Assembly: GCA_003222135.1 (NCBI GenBank)
Contig: QHUM01000050.1
Coordinates: forward strand, 62,001 to 126,000
DNA from: Gemmatimonadota bacterium
Lineage (GTDB): Bacteria; Gemmatimonadota; Gemmatimonadetes; Gemmatimonadales; GWC2-71-9
Direction: 5' to 3'
DNA: 64,000 nt
Each line of letters opens with the position of its first letter. Position 1 is the stretch's first letter. The notes below the pieces were generated by a model. It was not told the origin of the DNA and ran no database searches. It saw only the letters and a program-made list of their open reading frames with translations. Of the stretch, positions 1 to 7,187 are shown one piece after another. The translations under genes and the position numbers were made by a program.

Positions 1-457
1 AGCGCTCCAGCGCTTCCACCGTCGGCCGCGGCTGGCGCGCGCCCTCTGGCACCTGCAGCAGGTGGGGCTGGGCTACCTGCGGCTGGGCCAGCCGGCGACG
101 ACCCTCTCCGGTGGCGAGGCGCAACGTCTCAAGATCGCGCGCGAGCTGGCGCTGGCGGGGGGGTCGAAACGCGGCGCGGGAGGCCGCAAGCTCTACATCC
201 TGGACGAGCCGACCACCGGCCTGCATCTCGACGACGTGCGGACTCTGTGCCGCGTGCTCGACCGGCTGGTCGACGCCGGGCACACGGTGCTCGTGATCGA
301 GCACCACCTCGACGTGGTGAAGCGGGCCGACTGGCTCATCGACTTGGGCCCCGGTGCGGGCGACGCCGGCGGTCGCGTGGTGGCCCAGGGCACTCCGGAG
401 AGCGTCGCCCGCGTCGCCGCGTCGGTGACCGGCCGCTATCTGCGGGACCTCACCTGA
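1..457 (+). CDS. uvrA: Excinuclease ABC subunit UvrA, C-terminal part (5' end outside window)
   Basis: This is the 3' end of an ABC-type ATPase of nucleotide excision repair. The visible residues contain the ABC signature ([17 protein letters not shown]), a Walker B ([16 protein letters not shown]) and the H-loop region ([18 protein letters not shown]), followed by the UvrA-typical ending '[19 protein letters not shown]'. UvrA dimers scan DNA in the cytoplasm and load UvrB at lesions. The reading frame is open to base 1, so the gene starts upstream of the window. Its stop codon overlaps the start of the following histidine kinase (TGATG), so the two are probably co-transcribed. A UvrA-like paralogue cannot be excluded from the C-terminus alone. 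Confidence 0.93.
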   Translation, partial: ALQRFHRRPRLARALWHLQQVGLGYLRLGQPATTLSGGEAQRLKIARELALAGGSKRGAGGRKLYILDEPTTGLHLDDVRTLCRVLDRLVDAGHTVLVIEHHLDVVKRADWLIDLGPGAGDAGGRVVAQGTPESVARVAASVTGRYLRDLT

Positions 458-2010
458 TGGCGGACACCCTGCTCCGCGTCCTCATCGTCGAAGACTCGGA
501 GAGCGACGCAGAGCTCATGCTGCGCGCGCTGCGCCAGGGCGGGTTCGAGATCGTGCAGGAGCGCGTGCAAACCGCCGACGCGATGCGCGCGGCGCTGGCC
601 CGGCACCCGTGGGACGTGGTGCTGAGCGACTACTCCCTGCCCCACTTCGACGCACCGGCGGCGCTCGCCGTGGTGCGCGCCACGGCGCCCGACGTGCCGT
701 TCATCGTGGTCTCCGGCAGCGTCGGCGAGGACACGGCCGTCGCGGTGATGCAGGCGGGGGCCGCCGACTACATCATGAAGGACCGGCTGCAGCGCCTCGC
801 CCCCGCCGTCACGCGGGCCGTCGAAGGGGCCGCCGTGCGGCGTGAGCGCCGCCAGCTGGAGGAGCAGCTGCAGCACTCGCAACGAATGGAAGCGGTGGGC
901 CGGCTGGCGGGTGGGATCGCCCACGATTTCAACAACGTCCTGACCGCCGTGCTGGGCTCGATCGAGCTGCTGTTGCTCGACGCGCCGCCCGACCGCCCGC
1001 ACCGCGAGGAGCTCGACATCATCCGCGACGCGGCGACCCGCGCCAGGGACCTGATCCGCCAGCTGCTCGCCTTCAGCGCGCGACAGGTCCTGCAACCCAT
1101 GGTGGTCGACTTGAATCGCCTGGTCAAAGACATCGCCAAGCTGCTGCGCCGCCTGATCGGCGAAGACATCGCCCTCGAGACCACGCTCGCGCCCGCGCTG
1201 GGGGCCGTTCGGGTCGACACCGGACAGATCGAGCAGGTGCTCGTCAACCTCGCCGTCAACGCCCGGGACGCGATGCCCCAGGGTGGCCGCTTGGCGATCG
1301 AGACGGACAATGTCGAGGTGGACGGGACGCGGGCGCCGCCCGCCGCGACCGTCCCCGCGGGGCGCTACGTGCTGCTCCAGGTGTCGGACAGCGGGGTCGG
1401 CATCGACGCCCTAGTCCAGGCACACCTGTTCGAGCCGTTCTTCACGACGAAGCCGCGCGGCAAGGGAACGGGACTCGGCCTTGCCACGGTGTACGGCATC
1501 GTGCGTCAGAGTGAGGGCCACGTTACCGTGGAGAGCACGCCGGGACGGGGCGCGACGTTCCGCATCTACCTGCCGCGCGTCGAGGCACCGCTCGACCCCA
1601 CTGAGAGCCCGAGTCCCGTGGCCGCGCCCGCCGCGGGCACCGAGACGATCTTGCTTGCCGAAGACGAGCGGCTGGTTCGGGTGCTGGCGCAGAAGGTGCT
1701 CGAGCGGGCGGGCTACCGTGTGTTGGTGGCCACGGGAGGGACCGAAGCGCTCGCCGTGGCCGAGCACCACGACGGCCCGATTCATCTGCTCCTGACCGAC
1801 GTGGTGATGCCGGAGATGAACGGCCGCGAGCTGGCGCGCCGCCTGGCGGCGCTGCGCCCCGGCGTGCGCGTGTTGTACATGTCCGGCTACGCCGACGAAG
1901 CGGTCGCCCAGCACGGCGTACTCGATCCGGACACCGCGTTCCTGCAGAAACCGTTCACGCCCGAGGGGTTGGCGAAAAAGGTGCGCGGTGTGCTGGACGG
2001 AGCACGCTGA
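457..2010 (+). CDS. Hybrid histidine kinase, REC-HisKA-HATPase-REC
   Basis: A soluble 517-residue hybrid kinase with no membrane segment. An N-terminal REC domain (about 5-120, phospho-acceptor D58, K108) precedes a HisKA domain with H156 in the motif GGIAHDFNNVL. A HATPase_c domain follows, with the N-box NLAVNARDAMPQGG and GTGLGLATVYGIV. A C-terminal REC domain has D448 (LLLTDVVMPEMNG) and K498. The first REC belongs to the 'SDYSLPHFDAPAAL' subtype also seen at 10067 and 18232. The ATG at 457 overlaps the uvrA stop codon and begins right at the REC domain, so it was preferred to upstream starts inside uvrA. The architecture implies that an upstream kinase or phosphotransfer protein feeds the first REC. 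The signal is unknown. Confidence 0.93.
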   Translation: MADTLLRVLIVEDSESDAELMLRALRQGGFEIVQERVQTADAMRAALARHPWDVVLSDYSLPHFDAPAALAVVRATAPDVPFIVVSGSVGEDTAVAVMQAGAADYIMKDRLQRLAPAVTRAVEGAAVRRERRQLEEQLQHSQRMEAVGRLAGGIAHDFNNVLTAVLGSIELLLLDAPPDRPHREELDIIRDAATRARDLIRQLLAFSARQVLQPMVVDLNRLVKDIAKLLRRLIGEDIALETTLAPALGAVRVDTGQIEQVLVNLAVNARDAMPQGGRLAIETDNVEVDGTRAPPAATVPAGRYVLLQVSDSGVGIDALVQAHLFEPFFTTKPRGKGTGLGLATVYGIVRQSEGHVTVESTPGRGATFRIYLPRVEAPLDPTESPSPVAAPAAGTETILLAEDERLVRVLAQKVLERAGYRVLVATGGTEALAVAEHHDGPIHLLLTDVVMPEMNGRELARRLAALRPGVRVLYMSGYADEAVAQHGVLDPDTAFLQKPFTPEGLAKKVRGVLDGAR

Positions 2011-2014
2011 CGGC

Positions 2015-2881
2015 GTGACGCGCCGCCAGGCCGACCTGACGCTGCTGCTCGCGACGTTCCTGTGGGGCACGACGTTCGCGGTGGTGAAGGACGCCCTGGC
2101 CTCGGCTACTCCGCTCGCCTTTCTCACGCTGCGGTTCAGCATCGCGGCGCTGTTGCTCGCCCCCGGGACGCGGTTTCGCCCCCCACCGGCGGGCCGCGAG
2201 CTGCGCGGTGGGCTGCTGTTGGGTGCGCTCGTGGCGGTCGGCTTCATCACCCAGACCGCGGGCCTCGTGATCACCACCGCGTCGCGCTCGGCGTTCATCG
2301 TCGCCATCTCGTCGGTGCTCGCGCCCGTCATCGCGCTCACGCTGCTGGGACAGCGCCCGGGCTGGCTGACCGCCGCGGCGCTGGGGATGGCGACGCTCGG
2401 GATCTACCTGCTTACGGCTCCCGACGCCGGCGGGCTCAATCGCGGCGATCTGCTCACGTTGGTGTGCGCCGCATGCTTCGGCGCCCAGATCGTGGCCGTC
2501 ACCGAGCTGGGGCGCGAGTACGACGCGCGGCGACTGGTGTGGTTTCAGGTGGCCGGTACGGCCATCGTCTCCGCGTGCGCCCTGCTGCTGCTCGAGCGGC
2601 CGCGGATCCACTGGAGCGGTGCGTTTCTCGCCGCGCTCGCGTATTCCGTGGTGTTCGCCAGTACCACGTGCTTCCTGCTGCAGATGTCCGCTCAGCGACA
2701 CATGTCCTCGGCGCGGGCGGCATTGATCTTCTGCTTCGAGCCGCTGTTCGCCGCGCTGACGTCCTGGCTGGTGTTGGGCGAGCGCCTGGCCATGCTGCAG
2801 TGGCTGGGCGGGGGGTTGATTGTCCTGGGCATGATCGCCGCAGACCTTCCCGCAAGCCGCGCCGTAGCGGCCGGCCCCTAG
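2015..2881 (+). CDS. EamA/DMT-family transporter
   Basis: A hydrophobic protein of about 288 residues with roughly ten predicted membrane helices arranged as two EamA repeats. It begins with the family hallmark 'LLLATFLWGTTFAVVKDAL' and ends with 'LGGGLIVLGMIAADL'. Drug/metabolite transporter superfamily members export small metabolites or drugs across the inner membrane; the substrate cannot be inferred here. The start is uncertain. GTG at 2015 has a GGAG 12 bases upstream and avoids overlap with the kinase, whereas another GTG at 1988 would overlap the kinase end. It is the only clear non-signalling protein gene between uvrA and position 34360, and it lies 4 bases after the previous stop. 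Confidence 0.88.
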   Translation: MTRRQADLTLLLATFLWGTTFAVVKDALASATPLAFLTLRFSIAALLLAPGTRFRPPPAGRELRGGLLLGALVAVGFITQTAGLVITTASRSAFIVAISSVLAPVIALTLLGQRPGWLTAAALGMATLGIYLLTAPDAGGLNRGDLLTLVCAACFGAQIVAVTELGREYDARRLVWFQVAGTAIVSACALLLLERPRIHWSGAFLAALAYSVVFASTTCFLLQMSAQRHMSSARAALIFCFEPLFAALTSWLVLGERLAMLQWLGGGLIVLGMIAADLPASRAVAAGP

Positions 2882-2902
2882 ACGTTTCGGAACGTCGCGT
2901 GC

Positions 2903-5260
2903 ATGATAGGCGCGGGTGCACAAACTGCACGTGCGGCCACTGGAATGATTGTGCGAACTGACCTCCTCAAGCTGGCCGGTCGGCTGCGGTACACCACGCA
3001 GCTCGCGGCCGTCGCCATTGCCTACCTCGGCGCGGCGAAACTCGGTTTGCTAGCCGCCGTCGCCCAAGAAGTCGTCTCATCCGCGTGGCCGCCCTCGGGC
3101 GTCGCCCTCGCAACCCTGCTGCTCCTGGGCCTGCGCTACTGGCCCGGCATCGCCGTGGGTGCCTTGCTGCTTAATTGGACCGCCGGTGTGCCGGTCGTCG
3201 GAGCGGCCGGCATCGCCCTCGGCAATACCCTGGAGGCGGTCAGCGCCGTGTGGCTGCTGCGGCGCGTGACGGAGTTCCGACCCTCGCTCGAGCGACTTCG
3301 GGACGTGCTGGCGCTCGTCACCCTGGGGGCGCTCGTGAGTACGACCGTGAGCGCGACGATCGGGATCGCGAGCCTGTGGGCCAGCGGCCTCGTCGGGCGG
3401 GATGCCTTGGGTCACCTCTGGTTCGTGTGGTGGAGCGGGGACGCCCTGGGAGACGCGCTGGTAGCCCCGCTGCTGCTCACGTGGGCGCGGCCGACGCGGC
3501 CGGCAGGTCGCTCGGTCGAGGCTGCTGCGCTGGTCGTGCTGCTGGCGCTGCTCACCGCGCTGCTGCTGCGCAGTCCCATCACGTACGTGTACGCCGTCTT
3601 CCCGGTCGCCGTGTGGGCCGCAGTGCGGTTCGGCCCGCGCGGCAGCGCCACCGCCACGGCACTGATCGCCGGCCTGATGATCTGGTACACGCTGCGTGGA
3701 CTCGGGCCGTTCGCCGGGGCGACGCCCGCTGAGGACCTCACCCTGCTCCAGACCTTCCTGGCGTTGGCGTCTGTGACCGGACTCGTGCTCGCCGCCGCCA
3801 CGGCGGAGCGCGGCGTTGCTGAGAGCGCGGCACGCGAGAGCGAGCAGCGGTTCGGCTTGCTCGTAGCCAGCGTGCGCGACCACGCGATCATCGGGCTCGA
3901 CCCCGGCGGGCGGGTCGTGAGCTGGAACGCCAGCGCGGAGCACATCACGGGGTACAGGGCGAACGAGATCGTTGGGCAGAGCTTCGCCTGTTTCTACCCC
4001 CCCGAGGACGCCGCCGCCGGCAAGCCGGCGCTGAACCTGCGCGAGACAGCCGAGCGCGGGCGTTGCGAAGTGGCGGGGTGGCGCGTGCGCAAGGACGGCT
4101 CCCGTTTCTGGGCCGATGTGGTGATCAGCCCAGTACGCAACGGGACGGGCTCCCTGCTCGGGTTCGCCAAGGTCACCCGCGACTTGACCGAGCGCCGCCG
4201 CGTCGAGGAAGCCCTGCTGGAACGGGAAGCGCTACTCCGCGCCACGTTCGAGCAGGCGGCGGTCGGCATCGCCGTGGCGGGGCTCGACGCGCGCTTTGTC
4301 AGGACGAATCAGGTGTTTCAACGGATGCTCGGCTACAGTGACGAAGACCTGCAGTCCCTCACGTACGTCGACATCACCTACCCGGAGGATCTTCCCAGGA
4401 ACCGGGAGCTGATGGCCGAACTGGTCGAGGGGAAGCGGAGCTCGTTCACGCTGGAAAAACGCTACTGCCGCAAGGATGGCACGCCCATCTGGGCCCAGGT
4501 CACGGTTTCCGCCCTCCCGAGCGAGCACGGCGACCCACGCCTGTTCGTCGGGGTGATCGAGGACATCACGGAGCGCAGGCAGACGCAGCAGCAGCTGCAC
4601 CGCCACCGCGAGCAGCTGCGCGACCTCGCCGCCCGGCTCGAGGCGGCCCGCGAAGCGGAGCGCACGCGCATCGCGCGCGAGATCCACGACGAGCTGGGAC
4701 AGGCGCTGACCGCTCTCAAGATCGATCTCACGTGGCTCAAGCGGCGGCTTCCCCAGCCCGCTCCGGAGCTCGCCGGCAAAGTCGACGGCATGGAAGCGAT
4801 CCTCGACGGCACGGCCGGCGCGATCCAGCGTATCGCCACCGAGCTGCGCCCCGGCGTTCTGGACGAGCTCGGTCTCAAAGCCGCCATCCAGTGGCAGGCC
4901 CGCGAGTTCGAGATACGGACCGGCATCGCCTGCCCGGTCGAGGTGGCAGCCGAGCAACCGGCGGTGGACGCGAGTCGGGCCACCGCCGCCTTCCGGATTT
5001 TCCAGGAAGCGCTCACCAACGTCGCGCGGCACGCCAGCGCCACGCGGGTTCTGGTCCGGTTCACCATCTCCACGCAGGCGCTCGAGCTCAGCGTGCAGGA
5101 CAACGGTCGCGGCATCAGCGACGACGCCCTCGCCGACTCTCGCTCGCTCGGGCTCCTCGGCATCCGTGAGCGAGCGACCAGCTTGGGCGGGACCGTCACC
5201 ATCACCGGGGCGCCCGGTCGTGGTACCACGCTGACGCTCAGCCTGCCGAGCCTCGAATGA
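2903..5260 (+). CDS. Membrane sensor histidine kinase, MASE1-PAS-PAS-HisKA_3-HATPase
   Basis: A 785-residue kinase. Residues about 20-305 form a MASE1-like integral membrane sensor (the motif SSAWPPSGVALA is typical), with about eight helices. Two PAS domains follow: about 310-430 (DHAIIGLDPGGRVVSWN) and 435-560 (QAAVGIAVAGLDARFVRTN). The dimerisation domain is of the NarX/UhpB type (HisKA_3), with H595 in REIHDELGQALTALK. The HATPase ends with 'SLGLLGIRERATSLGG'. The last four bases overlap the NarL-type regulator at 5257, so that protein is the obvious phosphorylation partner. ATG 2903 was kept; ATG 2945 is an alternative that removes 14 residues of leader. The MASE1 ligand is unknown. Confidence 0.92.
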   Translation: MIGAGAQTARAATGMIVRTDLLKLAGRLRYTTQLAAVAIAYLGAAKLGLLAAVAQEVVSSAWPPSGVALATLLLLGLRYWPGIAVGALLLNWTAGVPVVGAAGIALGNTLEAVSAVWLLRRVTEFRPSLERLRDVLALVTLGALVSTTVSATIGIASLWASGLVGRDALGHLWFVWWSGDALGDALVAPLLLTWARPTRPAGRSVEAAALVVLLALLTALLLRSPITYVYAVFPVAVWAAVRFGPRGSATATALIAGLMIWYTLRGLGPFAGATPAEDLTLLQTFLALASVTGLVLAAATAERGVAESAARESEQRFGLLVASVRDHAIIGLDPGGRVVSWNASAEHITGYRANEIVGQSFACFYPPEDAAAGKPALNLRETAERGRCEVAGWRVRKDGSRFWADVVISPVRNGTGSLLGFAKVTRDLTERRRVEEALLEREALLRATFEQAAVGIAVAGLDARFVRTNQVFQRMLGYSDEDLQSLTYVDITYPEDLPRNRELMAELVEGKRSSFTLEKRYCRKDGTPIWAQVTVSALPSEHGDPRLFVGVIEDITERRQTQQQLHRHREQLRDLAARLEAAREAERTRIAREIHDELGQALTALKIDLTWLKRRLPQPAPELAGKVDGMEAILDGTAGAIQRIATELRPGVLDELGLKAAIQWQAREFEIRTGIACPVEVAAEQPAVDASRATAAFRIFQEALTNVARHASATRVLVRFTISTQALELSVQDNGRGISDDALADSRSLGLLGIRERATSLGGTVTITGAPGRGTTLTLSLPSLE

Positions 5261-5889
5261 TCCGGGTCCTCATCGCGGATGACCACCAGTTGATCCGGGC
5301 CGGCTTTCGCCAGCTCGCCGCCGACGATCATGTGATCGAGGTCGTGGGCGAGGCAGCCGAGGGTGGCGAGCTGCTGCGCCGGCTCGAGCGGACGCGCACC
5401 GACGTCGTGATCCTGGACATCGGCATGCCCGGCCCGGGATTCGTCCCGCTCATCGGCGAGCTGCGCAAACGATTCCCCCGAGTCGCCGTGCTGGTCGTCA
5501 GTATGCACCCGGAGGGCCAGCTCGCGGTGCAGGCGCTGCGCGCCGGCGCGGCAGGCTATGTAAGCAAGACCCAGGCTCCGAGTGAGCTGCTCGCCGCCGT
5601 GAAGAAGGCCCATGCCGGCGGCACGTACGTGAGCCCCGCGCTCGCCGAGCGGCTCGCCGTCGAGCTGCGCTCGGGCTTCGCCGGCCGCGCGCACGAGGCC
5701 CTCTCCGCGCGCGAGTACCAGGTGCTGTGCCTGCTCGGGACCGGGAAGAGCAATAAGGAGATCGCGGTCACCCTGTCGGTCGGTCCCAAGACGGTCAGCA
5801 CCTACCGCAGCCGCGTGCTGCGCAAGCTGAGCCTCAAGACCAACGCGGACCTGGTCCGCTACGTGATCGAGCAAGGGCTCGCGCCCTAG
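5257..5889 (+). CDS. NarL/FixJ-family response regulator (REC-LuxR HTH)
   Basis: A 210-residue response regulator. The REC domain (about 1-118) has the acidic pocket DD, phospho-acceptor D54 (TDVVILDIGMPG) and the lysine in YVSKTQAP. The C-terminal LuxR-type helix-turn-helix spans about 143-205 (SAREYQVLCLLGTGKSNKEI, then KTVSTYRSRVLRKL). It is a cytoplasmic transcription factor whose DNA binding should depend on phosphorylation by the HisKA_3 kinase with which it overlaps by four bases (ATGA). It is a clear paralogue of the protein at 12317: same length, phospho-Asp at the same residue and the same 'SMHPE' motif. Its target promoters are not visible in this window. Confidence 0.95.
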   Translation: MIRVLIADDHQLIRAGFRQLAADDHVIEVVGEAAEGGELLRRLERTRTDVVILDIGMPGPGFVPLIGELRKRFPRVAVLVVSMHPEGQLAVQALRAGAAGYVSKTQAPSELLAAVKKAHAGGTYVSPALAERLAVELRSGFAGRAHEALSAREYQVLCLLGTGKSNKEIAVTLSVGPKTVSTYRSRVLRKLSLKTNADLVRYVIEQGLAP

Positions 5890-6006
5890 GGCGCGCCGCC
5901 GGCTGTCAGCCGCGCCTGACGCGCCGCCCACCCCATTTCGCACAACGCCCCCGGGTGCCCGCCGACTCCGGCGGCAGCGCCCGCGGCCCAAATTAGCGCG
6001 ACCGAT

Positions 6007-6414
6007 ATGGCCTGGACGACGACCCATTCGAGCCACGAAGTCCAGATGCGTGTCTTCCTCGTCGACGACTCCACCCTCGTGCGCGTACGACTGGCGGCGA
6101 TGCTCCAGGACATGTGGGAAGTGGACAAGGTCGTCGAGGCCGGTACCGTCGCGGAGGCGCTCGCGTTGCTGCCCGAGTCCAAGCCGGACGTCGTTGTCGT
6201 AGACATGCGGTTGCCGGACGGGGACGGGTTGGAAGTGCTGCGCGCGGCGAAGCGGTTGCAGCCCCAGCCCACCGTCGTGGTCTTGACCAACTACGCATAC
6301 GAGCAGCTCCGCTCCACGTGTCTCGAAGCGGGCGCGGACGAGTTCCTCGATAAGCGGACGCAGTTCGATCGGCTGCCGGCGATCGTGACCAGGCTGCGAC
6401 CACCCACGCTATGA
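6007..6414 (+). CDS. Single-domain response regulator (REC only)
   Basis: A 135-residue protein made only of a REC domain. The acidic pair is D20-D21, the phospho-acceptor D66 (VVVVDMRLPDGDGLEVL), the switch threonine lies in VVLTNY and the lysine is K116 (EFLDKRTQF). There is no output domain, so it acts as a phosphate sink, relay or allosteric partner in the cytoplasm. The first thirteen residues look like leader; ATG at 6046 (MRVFLVDDS) is an alternative start. It lies 117 bases behind the NarL regulator and overlaps the GAF gene by four bases. It is the counterpart of the REC-only protein at 13020, which occupies the same place in the second triad. Confidence 0.9.
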   Translation: MAWTTTHSSHEVQMRVFLVDDSTLVRVRLAAMLQDMWEVDKVVEAGTVAEALALLPESKPDVVVVDMRLPDGDGLEVLRAAKRLQPQPTVVVLTNYAYEQLRSTCLEAGADEFLDKRTQFDRLPAIVTRLRPPTL

Positions 6415-6956
6415 CGCTCGCGACCACGGGCACCGACCGCCCCACGCAGCGCTCGTTGGACGAGTTCACGCAGCTCGCCGGTCGCCTGCTCGGCGTCCCC
6501 GTGGTGTGCGTGTCGCTCGTCGCTGCCCGCGGCCGGATGGTGTCGAGCAGCTACGGCCGGCCGGTGTCGATCGCGTTGCTGCTGTGCTACCCGTTCAGCC
6601 GGCACATCGCCGCGTCGCGCCGGCCGCTCGTGGTCGCGGACGCACGCCGCCATCCGCTGACCGCCCGCACCCCGGCGGTCCGGGACGGCCTGGTGACGGC
6701 GTACGCCGGCGTGCCGTTGATCGACGCGGCCGGTCGCGCGGTCGGCGCGCTGTGCGTCATGGATCCAGAGCCGCGGCTTTGGAGTGAGGGAGAGCTGGAG
6801 CTGTTGCGCGACGTGGCCCGGCTGCTGGTTCGCGAGCTGGCGCAGCGGCCGCCGCTCGCTGGACAGCTTGCCCGTGGCGATGCGCGTCATGCGCCGCGCC
6901 GGGAGCGCCGCAGCATGGCACGTATCCCTGACCGGAGGACGCACGCACGGCCGTAA
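6411..6956 (+). CDS. GAF-domain protein
   Basis: A soluble protein of 181 residues. Residues about 15-145 form one GAF domain: 'LLGVPVVCVSLVAARGRMV', 'PFSRHIAASRRPLVVADARRHP', 'AYAGVPLIDAAGRAVGALCVMD'. The last motif is the one usually found in stand-alone GAF proteins near kinases. No catalytic or DNA-binding domain is present; the last 30 residues are basic and low in complexity. The start codon overlaps the stop of the REC-only protein (ATGA), which suggests translational coupling and a joint role with the 6007 regulator. It may be a small-molecule or redox sensor; no cysteine pattern for bilin binding is seen. The bases from 6957 to the tRNA at 7103 show no gene. Confidence 0.82.
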   Translation: MTLATTGTDRPTQRSLDEFTQLAGRLLGVPVVCVSLVAARGRMVSSSYGRPVSIALLLCYPFSRHIAASRRPLVVADARRHPLTARTPAVRDGLVTAYAGVPLIDAAGRAVGALCVMDPEPRLWSEGELELLRDVARLLVRELAQRPPLAGQLARGDARHAPRRERRSMARIPDRRTHARP

Positions 6957-7102
6957 CTCACTGGGTTGCCTGGGACGCGATCATCGGGGCTTAGAGGGAG
7001 GGACCGCACGCCCGACCTCGACCATGGTCCGATCCCAGGCCGCCCGGGCCGGCCGCCGCAGGTTGATTGCCCGCCCAGCGTCGACGATATTTCGCGCTTC
7101 AT

Positions 7103-7175
7103 TCCCGAGTAGCTCAGTTGGTAGAGCAGCCGGCTGTTAACCGGCGGGTCGCAGGTTCGAGTCCTGCCTCGGGAG
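7103..7175 (+). tRNA. tRNA-Asn (GTT)
   Basis: A 73-base cloverleaf can be folded by eye. The acceptor stem TCCCGAG pairs with CTCGGGA, the D-arm is GCTC-AGTTGGTA-GAGC, the anticodon arm is GCCGG-CTGTTAA-CCGGC with anticodon GTT (Asn), the T-arm is GCAGG-TTCGAGT-CCTGC and the discriminator is G. The CCA end is not encoded. The gene lies between the GAF gene and a kinase whose ATG follows only 12 bases after the tRNA. Confidence 0.97.
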
Positions 7176-7187
7176 CCTTGATCGACC